Shown: positions 33,952 to 43,389, counted from the stretch's first letter. The stretch: DNA of 64,000 bases from Anaerotignum propionicum (GCF_024461735.1 NZ_JANGAD010000003.1:1-64000); one strand, 5' to 3'. Program-made: numbers and translations. The notes: generated by a model not told the origin, from the letters alone.

Positions 33952-34938
33952 ATGAAAGTACCTAAGGAAGTCATGAAAGACATGTATCTGCGGATGTTAC
34001 GTATCCGTGAATTTGAAAGCAAGGCACAATCTTTGTTTGCAGATGGGAGAATTCCTGGTTTTGTTCACCTGTACTTAGGGGAAGAAGCAGTTGCAACAGG
34101 TGTTTGCGCTTGCTTAAGCGATGAGGATTATATCACCAGTACCCATAGAGGCCACGGCCACATTGTGGCAAAGGGCGGCGATTTAAAATTTATGATGGCT
34201 GAGCTATATGGTAAAGCTACAGGGTATGGCAAAGGAAAAGGCGGTTCAATGCACATTGCAGATCGCGATAAGGGTATTTTGGGTGCAAACGGCATCGTAG
34301 GTGCAGGTCATAATATCGCCGTAGGTGCAGGTCTATCTGCCCAATTGAGAGAAACAGATCAAGTTTGTGTTTGCTTCTTTGGTGATGCTTCCACAAATCA
34401 AGGTACCTTCCATGAATCTATGAACTTGGCGGCAGTTTGGAATTTGCCTGTTATCTTTGTATGTGAAAACAATAATTACGGTATCTCCATGAGTCAGGCT
34501 CGTCATCAGAAAATTAAAGACGTTGCCGATCGTGGTGCGGCATATGGTATCCCCGGCGTTGTTGTAGATGGCAATGATGTGCTTGCTGTTTATGAAGCGG
34601 CAACGGAAGCGGTAGCCAGAGCAAGAAAAGGTCAAGGGCCTACTTTGGTTGAGTGCAAAACATACCGTTGGAGAGGCCACTTTGAAGGAGATCCCGGTAA
34701 CTATAAACCTAAGGAAGAGCAGGAAGCATGGTTAAAGAAGGACCCTATTCCTAGATTTGAGGCTTTCTTGAAGGAAAACAATGTATTAAGCGAAAAAGAA
34801 CTTGCGGCTTGCGTGGAACAAGTAATGGGTGAAATAAAAGATGCCATTCAATTTGCAGAAGAGAGTCCTGAACCTGATGTTGCATCCGTTGTACAGGATA
34901 TCTATTCCGATATTGTAGAGGAGGTACGGGTAAGATGA
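33952..34938 (+). CDS. acoA: Acetoin dehydrogenase E1 alpha subunit (TPP-dependent)
   Basis: 328 residues. With AcoB it forms the E1 component that cleaves acetoin to acetaldehyde and a hydroxyethyl-TPP that is passed to lipoyl-E2 as an acetyl group. TPP motif GDASTNQGTFHESMNLAAVWNLPV...ENNNYG around 150-185; YLGEEAVATGVCACL and GSMHIAD are other family marks. ATG 33952 has AAAGGAGG eight bases upstream; a TTG extension to 33922 is not needed. Overlaps acoB by four bases. Confidence 0.95.
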   Translation: MKVPKEVMKDMYLRMLRIREFESKAQSLFADGRIPGFVHLYLGEEAVATGVCACLSDEDYITSTHRGHGHIVAKGGDLKFMMAELYGKATGYGKGKGGSMHIADRDKGILGANGIVGAGHNIAVGAGLSAQLRETDQVCVCFFGDASTNQGTFHESMNLAAVWNLPVIFVCENNNYGISMSQARHQKIKDVADRGAAYGIPGVVVDGNDVLAVYEAATEAVARARKGQGPTLVECKTYRWRGHFEGDPGNYKPKEEQEAWLKKDPIPRFEAFLKENNVLSEKELAACVEQVMGEIKDAIQFAEESPEPDVASVVQDIYSDIVEEVRVR

Positions 34939-35903
34939 AAAAGATGAGTTATGCAGAGGCAATCCGAGAAGGCATGAGCATCCGGATGAGAGAAAATCCC
35001 AATGTAGTATTATTTGGTGAAGATGTTGGCGAGTTTGGCGGTTGTTTCGGCGTTTCCGCAGGAATGTTTCAGGAATTCGGCGAAAAACGCGTGCGTGACA
35101 CACCTATCTCTGAAGGCGTAATCATTGGTACTGCTGTTGGTGCGGCGGCAACAGGCATTCGCCCTATTGCAGAGTTAATGTTTTGTGATTTCTTAACCGT
35201 TGGTATGGATCAGTTAGTGAACCAAGCGGCAAAAATGCGTTATATGTTTGGTGGGAAAATTTCTATGCCAATGGTAGTGCGTCTGCCAAATGGTGCAGGG
35301 GTAAGTGCGGCGGCACAGCATTCCCAATCCCTAGAGGCATGGTTAACCCATGTGCCGGGGCTAAAGGTGGTTTATCCATCCACTCCTCAGGATGCATTGG
35401 GGATGATGCTTTCAGCAATTGATGATGACAACCCTGTTATGTTTTTGGAGCACAAGGCAATGTATGCCATGAAGGGCGAAGTGGAAAGCTTTGAGCCCAT
35501 TCCCCTTGGTAAGGGTGACATCAAGCATGCTGGAAATGATGTTACAGTCATTGCCACAGGTAAAATGGTACAGGAAGCTCTGTCTGCAGCGAAACAATTG
35601 GAGGCTGAGGGCGTTTCTGTTGAGGTTTTGGACCCTCGTTCCTTATATCCTTTGGATAAAGAACTGATTTTCCAATCCTTAAAGAAAACACATAAAGTGG
35701 TCATTGCTACAGAAGAAAATAAGCGTGGCGGTTATGGCGGCGAAATTTCTGCAATCATTGCAGAAGATATGTTTGATTTGTTGGATGCTCCAGTGGTGCG
35801 TATTGGTGCATTGGATACGCCAGTACCCTTTGCCCCTGTGTTGGAGCAGGCATGTATTCCCAATGCAATTGATATTGTAAGTGCCATTCGTACATTGGTA
35901 TAA
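34935..35903 (+). CDS. acoB: Acetoin dehydrogenase E1 beta subunit
   Basis: 322 residues, transketolase-like beta chain. SYAEAIREGMSIRMRENPNVVLFGEDVGEFGGCFGVSAG with the Glu-containing GEDVG motif binds TPP at the alpha/beta interface; IRPIAELMFCDFLTVGMDQLVNQAAKMRYMFGG is the conserved centre. Its ATG overlaps the acoA stop, so both subunits are made in equal amounts. The pair is assigned to acetoin rather than pyruvate by the neighbours acoR, acoX and Lin0512. Confidence 0.94.
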   Translation: MKKMSYAEAIREGMSIRMRENPNVVLFGEDVGEFGGCFGVSAGMFQEFGEKRVRDTPISEGVIIGTAVGAAATGIRPIAELMFCDFLTVGMDQLVNQAAKMRYMFGGKISMPMVVRLPNGAGVSAAAQHSQSLEAWLTHVPGLKVVYPSTPQDALGMMLSAIDDDNPVMFLEHKAMYAMKGEVESFEPIPLGKGDIKHAGNDVTVIATGKMVQEALSAAKQLEAEGVSVEVLDPRSLYPLDKELIFQSLKKTHKVVIATEENKRGGYGGEISAIIAEDMFDLLDAPVVRIGALDTPVPFAPVLEQACIPNAIDIVSAIRTLV

Positions 35904-35926
35904 GGAAATAGGGAAGGAGGGTGTTT

Positions 35927-36922
35927 ATGTCCAGCATTGGTATTATTGCAAATCCTGCTTCGGGCAAAGATATTCGCAGGCTGGTTTCCTATGCCACAAC
36001 CATTGACAATCAGGAAAAGGTAAATATTGTAAAGCGGATCATATTAGCGGCGCAAGCCCTTGGCATTGATAAGATTTGGATTATGCCGGATACGTTTCAA
36101 ATTGGCTACGCCGTTATTTCCGATTTATCAAAGGAAGAGAAGCTGCATATGGATTGTCAGGTGATGGATATACCTTTAACGGCTTCCGCAGAGGATACCA
36201 CCACAGCGGCAGTGGAAATGGAGAAACTGGGGGTAGGCTGTGTCATTGTTCTGGGAGGAGATGGTACCAGTCGTGCCGTTGCAAAGGGACTGAAGGATAC
36301 CCCCCTCCTTCCTCTTTCCACGGGAACAAATAACGTTTACCCAACCATGGTGGAAGGGACTGTGGCGGGAATGGCGGCGGCAGTGATTGCCCGTATGGTT
36401 AACCCTGAGGAATGCTGTATAAAAGATAAGCGGATTGAGGTTTATAAAAACGGTGTCTTTTCCGATATTGCCTTAATTGATGCGGTAATTACCGACGACC
36501 TTTGGATAGGGGCAAAAGCCATATGGGATGCTGAGAAATTGAAGCATATTTTTGTGACTCGCTGTCATCCGGCAAGCATCGGCTTCTCCGCGGCGACGGG
36601 ATGTATTCAAATTGTAAAAGACAGCGACCCCCATGGTTTAGCCCTAACCCTTGAGGCGGCTGGAGAAAAAATCATTGCCCCTATCGCCGCAGGTATTTTA
36701 GCCCCTCTAAGCTATTCCAAGGCAGAACGGATGCCCTTAGGCATGCCAATGGAGATGGTGATGGAATGGGATTGTATGGTGGCGTTAGATGGAGAACGGG
36801 AGCTGCGAGGCAAAAAAGGAGACCGTCTGGCGTTTACCATTACACAAAATGGCCCTTGGCGGGTAGAAATTAAGAAAACCCTTGAAAAAGCTGTGGAAAT
36901 GGGTCTGTACAAAAGATTCTAA
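35927..36922 (+). CDS. acoX: AcoX family protein (ATP-NAD kinase-like)
   Basis: 331 residues, NAD-kinase/diacylglycerol-kinase-like fold. SIGIIANPASGKDIRRLVSYAT at the N terminus and VLGGDGTSRAVAKGL and PLSTGTNNVYP are the nucleotide-binding GGDG and GTNN motifs. AcoX is conserved in acetoin operons but its function is not established and it is dispensable in some hosts. ATG 35927 is preferred: AAGGAGG lies six bases upstream, directly abutting the alternative GTG 35921. Located between E1 beta and E2. Confidence 0.92.
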   Translation: MSSIGIIANPASGKDIRRLVSYATTIDNQEKVNIVKRIILAAQALGIDKIWIMPDTFQIGYAVISDLSKEEKLHMDCQVMDIPLTASAEDTTTAAVEMEKLGVGCVIVLGGDGTSRAVAKGLKDTPLLPLSTGTNNVYPTMVEGTVAGMAAAVIARMVNPEECCIKDKRIEVYKNGVFSDIALIDAVITDDLWIGAKAIWDAEKLKHIFVTRCHPASIGFSAATGCIQIVKDSDPHGLALTLEAAGEKIIAPIAAGILAPLSYSKAERMPLGMPMEMVMEWDCMVALDGERELRGKKGDRLAFTITQNGPWRVEIKKTLEKAVEMGLYKRF

Positions 36923-36950
36923 CAAAATGATATGATTTGGAGGTGAAGTT

Positions 36951-38279
36951 ATGGCACAGGAAGTTTTATTACCCAAATTGGGACTGACCATGACAGAAGG
37001 AACCATCGATGAATGGAAATTCAAAGAGGGTGAGCATGTAAAAAAGGGAGACATTTTATATAGTGTTTCTACAGATAAATTAACAAATGATGTGGAAGCG
37101 GACACAGAAGGTGTGCTTTTAAAGATTTTAGTGCCTGCTGGAGAAACTGCGGCATGTAAAGCTGTGGTAGCTTATCTTGGTGAGGCAGGAGAAATCATTA
37201 CAGGGGCCTCTGCTCAGACAAAAACAGAAGAAAAACCCCAAGAACAAATGGGGAAAGTTACTACGGAATCATCTGCCGCACCGATCCGAGAGGGAATTTT
37301 GGCTTCTCCTGCGGCAAAAAAATTAGCTAAAGAAAAGAACATTGAAATTGGTTTGGTGGTGGGAACTGGCCCTAATGGCCGTATTACTTTGCAGGATGTG
37401 GAAGATTATATCGCCAATCCACAACCGGATAATAGTACAGAAAAAACCAAAACCAGCCCTATGGCGGCGAAACTGGCAGAGGAATTGGGCGTGGATATTG
37501 AGACAATTACCACTGATGGCAGAGTCATGAAAAAAGACGTTTTGGCGGCGGCAAATGCAGAGACAACAATTGCACCAGCGATGAGCAATAACGACCAGCA
37601 ACCGGTAAAAGTAAATGCTTTGCGACGGAGCATTGCCGCAAATATGACGTTGTCTTGGCAGACCTCTCCCCGTGTGACCTATACCCACCCTGTGGATACA
37701 ACGGCAATGAAAGAAATGCGGGATAAATTGAAGATTGCTTGCAAAGAGGACAATGTGAAGCTGACCTTTAACCATATTATTATGAAGATGACAGCTAAGG
37801 TTTTAATGGAATTCCCTGATGTAAATGCAAGCTTTGCAGATAACATGCTCACAAGACATACCCATGCTAATGTGGGCTTGGCGGTGGCAAAGGGCGACGG
37901 GCTGATTGTACCCAACGTGAAGGGGGTAGACACAAAATCCTTAATAGAGGTTGCTAAGGAAACAGAGGCATTGATTGAAGCTGCCCGTAGTGGAAAAATT
38001 TCTATGGAAGATATGACGGGGGGTACCTTTACCATATCTAATTTAGGCCCTTATGGCATAACCAATTTTTCACCCATCATCAATCAGCCAGAGCTGGCAA
38101 TTTTGGGTGTTTGCGATATGGTGGAAACACCTGTGGTACGAAACGGACAAATTGAAATCCGCCCTATGATGAACCTTTGCTTAACGGCAGATCATCGGGT
38201 GGTAGACGGGGTTATGGCGGCGAAATTCTTAAAACGTCTTTGCGACCTTTTGGAAAACCCATATCTTTTGTTTACATAA
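36951..38279 (+). CDS. acoC: Acetoin dehydrogenase E2, dihydrolipoamide acetyltransferase
   Basis: 442 residues. N-terminal lipoyl domain with lipoyl-Lys43 in VSTDKLTND, Pro/Ala/Thr-rich linker, one or two peripheral-subunit-binding segments (ASPAAKKLAKEKNIEIGLV and SPMAAKLAEELGVDI), and the catalytic domain ending in ADHRVVDGVMAAKFL, whose HRVVDG is the HXXXDG acyltransferase motif. It transfers the acetyl group from lipoate to CoA. RBS GGAGGTG upstream. Confidence 0.95.
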   Translation: MAQEVLLPKLGLTMTEGTIDEWKFKEGEHVKKGDILYSVSTDKLTNDVEADTEGVLLKILVPAGETAACKAVVAYLGEAGEIITGASAQTKTEEKPQEQMGKVTTESSAAPIREGILASPAAKKLAKEKNIEIGLVVGTGPNGRITLQDVEDYIANPQPDNSTEKTKTSPMAAKLAEELGVDIETITTDGRVMKKDVLAAANAETTIAPAMSNNDQQPVKVNALRRSIAANMTLSWQTSPRVTYTHPVDTTAMKEMRDKLKIACKEDNVKLTFNHIIMKMTAKVLMEFPDVNASFADNMLTRHTHANVGLAVAKGDGLIVPNVKGVDTKSLIEVAKETEALIEAARSGKISMEDMTGGTFTISNLGPYGITNFSPIINQPELAILGVCDMVETPVVRNGQIEIRPMMNLCLTADHRVVDGVMAAKFLKRLCDLLENPYLLFT

Positions 38280-38284
38280 GAAGC

Positions 38285-38322
38285 AAAAAACGGATAGGGG
38301 CTATGACCTTTGTCCGTTTTTT
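38285..38322 (+). terminator. Intra-operon terminator-like hairpin between acoC and acoL
   Basis: AAAAAACGGA (38285-38294) / TCCGTTTTTT (38313-38322), 10 bp perfect, ending in T run. It would lower acoL relative to the E1/E2 genes unless antiterminated; no strong promoter is visible between it and acoL. Confidence 0.7.
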
Positions 38323-38381
38323 CAATATAGATAATGTTGAGATTTTGGAAATTAACGATAGAATAGAAAGGACTTGAGCAT

Positions 38382-40109
38382 ATGGCAATTGAAATTTTAA
38401 TGCCCAAATTGGGGCTGACCATGACAGAAGGCACTATTGAAGAATGGAAGAAAAAAGAAGGCGACACGGTAAAGTCGGGAGATGTACTTTTTTCTGTAGC
38501 TACCGATAAATTAAGTAGTGATGTGGAATGTGATAAAGAAGGTGTATTGCTGAAAATTGTATGCCCCGCTGGTGAAACAGCACCTTGCAAAAGCGTTGTA
38601 GCATACATTGGTCAGGCGGGGGAAAGCGTTGGGGAACGGGTTGCAAGTGAAAAAGAAAAAACTCCCATTAAAGAATCTTTACCTGCTGAACCTTCTCAGA
38701 AATCTGATAAAAAATCCATCATTATTGTTGGTGGAGGCCCCGGGGGTTATGTAGCGGCAATCAGGGCGGCGCAGTTAGGCGCAGAGGTAACGGTAGTAGA
38801 AAAAGAATATTTGGGGGGCACTTGCTTGAATATTGGCTGTATTCCCACAAAAAGCTTGCTTCATAGCGCAGAGTTATATGAGCAAATCAAACACCAAGGC
38901 AAAGAATTGGGCATCAATGCAACAGGGCTTAGTGTGAATTTTTCTCAGGTCATTGCCCATAAGGATGCAATTTCAAAACAATTAACTTCAGGCGTTGCGG
39001 GCTTGTTTAAGTTAAATAAAATTAAAAAAATTGATGGAGAAGCAAGCTTTATTGCACCAAAAACGTTGTTGGTGAAAAAAGCGGATGGGAAAGAGGAGCA
39101 ATTAAAGGGAGATGCCATTATTTTAGCCACAGGCTCTATCAATTTTGCCCCTCCTATACCAGGATTAAAGGAAAATCCCCATTGCATTGATTCCACAGGT
39201 GCCCTCAGTCTGGAAGCATTGCCAAAATCTATGGTAGTGATTGGTGGCGGTGTTATTGGTTTGGAATTGGCTTGTGCTTATGCTGCTTTCGGTACTAAAA
39301 TTACGGTGATTGAAGCTGTTGCACATATGCTGCCTATGATGGATCGAGAGATTACAGAGGTAAGTGTGGCCCATATGAAAAACATGGGGATTGAGTTCCA
39401 TTTGGAATGCCCCGTACAGGCTATTGAAACCTCATCTGTTGGTGCAAAGGTTATTTGCAAGAATAAAGAGGGCAATACTTTGGCTTTCGAAGCTGAAAAG
39501 GTATTGGTGGCAATTGGCCGTCGCCCCAATACAGGAGGATTACAATTAGAATTGGGTGGGGTTCACCATGACAATGGTCGGATCCTTGTAAATACAAAAA
39601 TGGAGACCAATGTACCTGGGGTTTATGCCATTGGGGATTGCGTAAAGGGCTATGCACAGCTTGCCCATACAGCTTCCGCAATGGGAGAAGTGGCGGCGGA
39701 AAATATATGTGGACACACTTCTGTTTATGAGGAGGGCACAAGCCCAACTTGTGTATATATGATGCCCGAAGCCGCAGGTGTTGGTCTCACAGAGGAGGCA
39801 TGCAAGGCAAAGGGAATGGAATATAAGGTTGGAAAGTTCCCGATGTCCGCCAATGGCAAGGCACTTATTTTAAATGGAGGAGAGGGTCTTGTAAAAATCA
39901 TCACGGATGTAAAGCATGAAGAAATATTGGGCATGCATATTGTTGGACCAAGAGCCACAGATTTAATTGCAGAAGGCGCATTAGCTATTCGTTTAGAAGC
40001 AACGGCAGAAGAATTGATTTCTACCATTCATTCTCACCCCACTGTGACAGAAACCATGAGAGAAGCGGCCTTAAACGTAGAAAAAAGGGCGATTCACATG
40101 AAAAACTAA
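38382..40109 (+). CDS. acoL: Dihydrolipoamide dehydrogenase E3 with N-terminal lipoyl domain
   Basis: 575 residues, about 110 more than plain E3 because of an N-terminal lipoyl domain (Lys43 in VATDKLSSD) and linker. The E3 part starts with FAD motif IIIVGGGPGGYVAAIRAAQLGAEV, followed by the redox disulfide GGTCLNIGCIPTK, a second dinucleotide motif VVIGGGVIGLELACAYAAFG for NAD, and the C-terminal HSHPTVTETMREA with catalytic His-Glu. It reoxidises lipoamide to NADH. Lipoyl domains on both E2 and E3 are seen in other clostridial acetoin systems. Confidence 0.95.
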   Translation: MAIEILMPKLGLTMTEGTIEEWKKKEGDTVKSGDVLFSVATDKLSSDVECDKEGVLLKIVCPAGETAPCKSVVAYIGQAGESVGERVASEKEKTPIKESLPAEPSQKSDKKSIIIVGGGPGGYVAAIRAAQLGAEVTVVEKEYLGGTCLNIGCIPTKSLLHSAELYEQIKHQGKELGINATGLSVNFSQVIAHKDAISKQLTSGVAGLFKLNKIKKIDGEASFIAPKTLLVKKADGKEEQLKGDAIILATGSINFAPPIPGLKENPHCIDSTGALSLEALPKSMVVIGGGVIGLELACAYAAFGTKITVIEAVAHMLPMMDREITEVSVAHMKNMGIEFHLECPVQAIETSSVGAKVICKNKEGNTLAFEAEKVLVAIGRRPNTGGLQLELGGVHHDNGRILVNTKMETNVPGVYAIGDCVKGYAQLAHTASAMGEVAAENICGHTSVYEEGTSPTCVYMMPEAAGVGLTEEACKAKGMEYKVGKFPMSANGKALILNGGEGLVKIITDVKHEEILGMHIVGPRATDLIAEGALAIRLEATAEELISTIHSHPTVTETMREAALNVEKRAIHMKN

Positions 40110-40159
40110 TGAGAACAACTATTTAAATAAATAATTAATTAGGGTACTTATTTTGAATC

Positions 40160-40278
40160 GGAATCTTGACATGATAACTGAAGAACCGATTCTCAAGCTA
40201 AGAGAAAATGGGCTCCGGTACATAGGAGCACTTTCCTATACCAATTGAAACCACGCATGCTATTGCGTGGTTTTTTAC
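40160..40278 (+). ncRNA. Candidate structured RNA or 3'-UTR with alternative hairpins
   Basis: Three paired elements in 120 bases: GAATC...GATTC (40155-40195 area); GGCTCC (40211-40216) with GGAGC (40225-40229); GGTACATAGGA with TCCTATACC (40217-40242), which excludes the former; then a perfect terminator AACCACGCA (40249-40257) / TGCGTGGTT (40264-40272) plus T run. It may be just the aco operon end, or a small RNA or attenuator. It matches no riboswitch class that I recognise. 40279-40454 is plain AT-rich DNA. Confidence 0.4.
40249..40278 (+). terminator. Terminator after aco operon
   Basis: 9-bp perfect stem AACCACGCA / TGCGTGGTT with loop TGCTAT and six T. Confidence 0.9.
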
Positions 40279-40454
40279 TATAAATATTCTAATAATTGAG
40301 TTGTGGCAGGGTGTAGAGTTCACTTTAGAGGGTGTTTTGTCTAAGAATAGGGAACACTGGTACATCATGGATTATTTTTTGTTTACCTTCTATGAAATAT
40401 ATTATATAATGTTATGATAGAATTTCTTTGATAACGTTGATAAGGAGGATTTCA

Positions 40455-42104
40455 ATGCAAAAAGATTCCTCAAAGAATAGAAAAAAAAGGCACCCCCAGA
40501 GGGGAGGCCAAAGTCCACATAGGCAGACACCTCACCCTAAAAAAGTACATCCTCCCAAAGAGAATGTCTATAGAATGGATTCTGCCAAAGGACAAGGAAG
40601 TTATGCAAGAGTAAGAACGAAAGTTTCGCCCAAAAGAGAAGTACCTAAAACGAGAAAAAGGACACGCCATCTTCGGGTTAGTCGGGTTTTGCCCATGTTT
40701 GTATTTGGGGTAATTGCCATCTATCTTTTTGGACAAATGCTGGCTATGTCTGCCAAAAGATCAGAGATAAATATGGAAACGGTTGATTACGGTGGGCTTG
40801 ATACTCCCGCACGTTATACAGGATTGATTGTGCGGGATGAATATGTAATTCAAAGCAATCGCCCGGGACAACCTTTTTACCAGTTTTCAGAAGGGGAATA
40901 TATCTCGAGAAATGCTGTGGTTTGTACGGTAAAGGATACAAATTCTACAGAAGAAATAGAGAGTAAATTGGAAAAGCTTGATAAAAATATCTTGAAAAAT
41001 CAGAAAAGTCGCTCAGATTTATCGGCTTTTTCAGAAGATATTTCCAGAATTGAAGAAAACATACAGCGTGTGATTATCTCCTATGCAGGAAAATCAATGA
41101 AATCTGATGCAAGCTATCTGTACAATATGAAAGATCAAGTACAATCCTTTATGACACAACGAAATGAAATTTGGCTGACTGAAAATGTTGACAGTCTTTC
41201 TCAATTGACTCAAGAAAAATCTCAGTATGAACAGAAATTGGCACAGAATATGAGTGCTTTGCGGGCGGAGCAAAGCGGTATCTTAGCCCTAAGTTATGAT
41301 GGCTTGGAGGAAACCCTTACCTCAAAAACCTTGGAAGGGATTACGAAAAAACAAATCGGCGAGAGTAAAACCAAATATATTTCCAAGGCGAAAGCTGTTT
41401 CCAAGGGAGATTCTTTATTTAAAATTGTGACAAGCAATCAATGGTTTATCGTTGCTTATCTCCCCAATTCTGCAACTGTAAATTGGTCAAAGGGTGACGG
41501 AAAAACATTAAATCTACTTTTGGATGATGAGGTAATTCCGGTTAATGCCAAAATTGAGTCCACAGAAGTAGGTGAAAAAGAAACAAAGGTGGTTTTTTCC
41601 ACGTATGAGCAGATGGAAAGTTTCATCAACAGAAGGGTTTTAGAGTTTTATTTGGCAGGGTCAATTGTGCAAGGGCTCAAGGTACCCAACGACGCCATTG
41701 TCGAGAAATCACTCATCAGTATACCGAAGGAATGCATGCAGGAAAGCATGGGAAATACAGGGGTGCTTTTGGTAAATGGCAGCAATGCTAAATTTATAGC
41801 TATTTCAGTCATTTCTTATGATGATTCAAACGTTTATATCGATCAAAGTGGTGAACTTAAACTTGGTGATATTATTTTGCAGGGAACTGGCGAGAAGGCA
41901 ACCCATTATACGGTTTCCGGTTTATCTCCACGAACGGGCGTTTATGTTGCAAACAGTTCCATGGCAAAATTTGTGACCATAGATATTTTAGAACAAAATC
42001 AAGAATATGCAATCATACGCTCGGGAACCACCTATGGTTTGCAGGCCTATGATTTGATTGTATCCGATGCAAAAAATATTAAAGAGGGTCAAAACCTTTA
42101 TTAA
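40455..42104 (+). CDS. HlyD-like membrane fusion protein near division genes
   Basis: 549 residues. A long, strongly basic cytosolic N-terminal tail of about 75 residues, one membrane span (VLPMFVFGVIAIYLFGQMLAM, ~80-100), then an extracytosolic part with a split lipoyl/barrel-sandwich (GLIVRDEYVIQSNRPGQPFYQFSEGEYISRNAVVCTV), a helical hairpin (~175-290) and a return strand, as in HlyD adaptor proteins. Proteins of this shape are common just before yggS-sepF in Clostridia; their role is unknown but suggests the envelope or division. ATG 40455 has AAGGAGG seven bases upstream; an upstream start at 40428 lacks one. Confidence 0.75.
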   Translation: MQKDSSKNRKKRHPQRGGQSPHRQTPHPKKVHPPKENVYRMDSAKGQGSYARVRTKVSPKREVPKTRKRTRHLRVSRVLPMFVFGVIAIYLFGQMLAMSAKRSEINMETVDYGGLDTPARYTGLIVRDEYVIQSNRPGQPFYQFSEGEYISRNAVVCTVKDTNSTEEIESKLEKLDKNILKNQKSRSDLSAFSEDISRIEENIQRVIISYAGKSMKSDASYLYNMKDQVQSFMTQRNEIWLTENVDSLSQLTQEKSQYEQKLAQNMSALRAEQSGILALSYDGLEETLTSKTLEGITKKQIGESKTKYISKAKAVSKGDSLFKIVTSNQWFIVAYLPNSATVNWSKGDGKTLNLLLDDEVIPVNAKIESTEVGEKETKVVFSTYEQMESFINRRVLEFYLAGSIVQGLKVPNDAIVEKSLISIPKECMQESMGNTGVLLVNGSNAKFIAISVISYDDSNVYIDQSGELKLGDIILQGTGEKATHYTVSGLSPRTGVYVANSSMAKFVTIDILEQNQEYAIIRSGTTYGLQAYDLIVSDAKNIKEGQNLY

Positions 42105-42123
42105 TAAGAAAGGAACGACAAAT

Positions 42124-42822
42124 ATGAGCTATATTGCAGATAATATCAAAGAGGTAGAAGCTAAGATAGCAGCTGCTGCCCAAAGAAGCGGCAGAATACG
42201 GGAGGATATCCTCCTGTTGGCAGTGAGCAAAACACAGACAGTGGAAACCATTCAGCAGGCAGTGGCATGTGGTTTGACCTCTCTTGGCGAAAATAAAGTT
42301 CAGGAGATTATGGATAAGTATGAGCCCATGGGTGACGGGGTTCATTGGCATTTAATTGGACATTTGCAAACAAATAAGGTAAAATACATCATTGATAAAG
42401 TTGACATGATTCATTCTGTGGAAAGTTTGAAGCTTGCAGAGGAAATTGAAAAGCGCGCAGCTGCCAAAGGTATTTTGATGGACATTTTGGTGGAATTGAA
42501 CATGGCTGACGAGGAAAGTAAGTTTGGCATTACTCCCGATAATACGTTAGAGTTCGTCAAAATCCTTGCAAAGATGGAACATTTGCGCGTGAGAGGCCTG
42601 ATGACAGTGGCACCTTTTGTAGAAAATCAGGAAGATAACAGGGAATATTTCCGTAAGATGAGACAATTACAGGTTGACATCAATGCAAAAAAAATTGATA
42701 ATATAAAAATGGACGTGCTTTCCATGGGAATGACCGGTGACTATGAGGTTGCCATCGAAGAAGGTGCAACCATTGTTCGTGTAGGTACGGGTATTTTTGG
42801 TGCAAGAGATTACTCCAAATAA
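42124..42822 (+). CDS. PLP homeostasis protein, YggS/YlmE family
   Basis: 232 residues, alanine-racemase-type TIM barrel without the C-terminal domain. PLP Lys is in LLLAVSKTQTVETIQQAV; GENKVQEIMDKY, HLIGHLQTNKVK and LRVRGLMTVAPF follow, and SMGMTGDYEVAIEEGATIVRVGTGIFG binds the phosphate. The protein has no known catalytic activity and balances cellular vitamin B6. ATG 42124 follows AAAGGA. Equivalent to ylmE of the B. subtilis ylm-divIVA cluster. Confidence 0.95.
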   Translation: MSYIADNIKEVEAKIAAAAQRSGRIREDILLLAVSKTQTVETIQQAVACGLTSLGENKVQEIMDKYEPMGDGVHWHLIGHLQTNKVKYIIDKVDMIHSVESLKLAEEIEKRAAAKGILMDILVELNMADEESKFGITPDNTLEFVKILAKMEHLRVRGLMTVAPFVENQEDNREYFRKMRQLQVDINAKKIDNIKMDVLSMGMTGDYEVAIEEGATIVRVGTGIFGARDYSK

Positions 42823-42862
42823 AGAAAAATAAAGAATGTAGCGATTAGGAGGAAGCAGACAA

Positions 42863-43375
42863 GTGGCTAGATTATTAGATAAAATGAAGGATTTAATGTT
42901 TGGTGAATATGATGATGATGAGTATTATGAAGAAGAGGAATATGATGTTCCTGTAAGGGAAGCGGTTTCCAGTGGTTATGGCTTACGTGAAGTTCCCAGA
43001 GAAATGGATTATTCTGCTCAGGCAGCTCGCAAACCTATGCCAAAGGGAAGTCCTCAGGTTTATAGCATAAACACAAATGTGCAGATGCAGGTTGTAATCA
43101 TTAAGCCCAGCTGTTATGAGGATGCGCAAGAAATCTGTGATCAAATTAAAACAAAAAGACCTGTTGTTGTAAACCTTGAAAAGGTTGAGTATCCCATTGC
43201 CCAGCGCATTATGGACTTTTTGAGCGGTACTTGCTATTCCTTGGAAGGTTCCATTCAAAGAGTTGCTAATAATATATTCATTATTGCGCCGGCAAATGTG
43301 GATATCTCGGGGGATTTCAAAGAAGAGCTGAAGACAAAGGGCGTAATTCTCCCGTGGGTGAATAGTGCTAGATAA
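42863..43375 (+). CDS. sepF: Cell division protein SepF
   Basis: 170 residues. SepF tethers FtsZ filaments to the membrane. N-terminal amphipathic membrane-binding helix (MARLLDKMKDLMFG), an acidic Tyr-rich linker (EYDDDEYYEEEEYDV), and the C-terminal globular domain (about 75-165) with VVIIKPSCYEDAQEICDQIKTKRPVVVNLEKVE and RIMDFLSGTCYSLEGSIQRV. GTG start with AGGAGG 10 bases upstream. Confidence 0.96.
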   Translation: MARLLDKMKDLMFGEYDDDEYYEEEEYDVPVREAVSSGYGLREVPREMDYSAQAARKPMPKGSPQVYSINTNVQMQVVIIKPSCYEDAQEICDQIKTKRPVVVNLEKVEYPIAQRIMDFLSGTCYSLEGSIQRVANNIFIIAPANVDISGDFKEELKTKGVILPWVNSAR

Positions 43376-43389
43376 GGTGGTATAATATT

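Noticed and set aside
40166-40194. TTGACA as start of a small RNA promoter
   Set aside because: At 17 bases the candidate -10 is ATTCTC, which is a poor match. The RNA may simply be part of the aco transcript.
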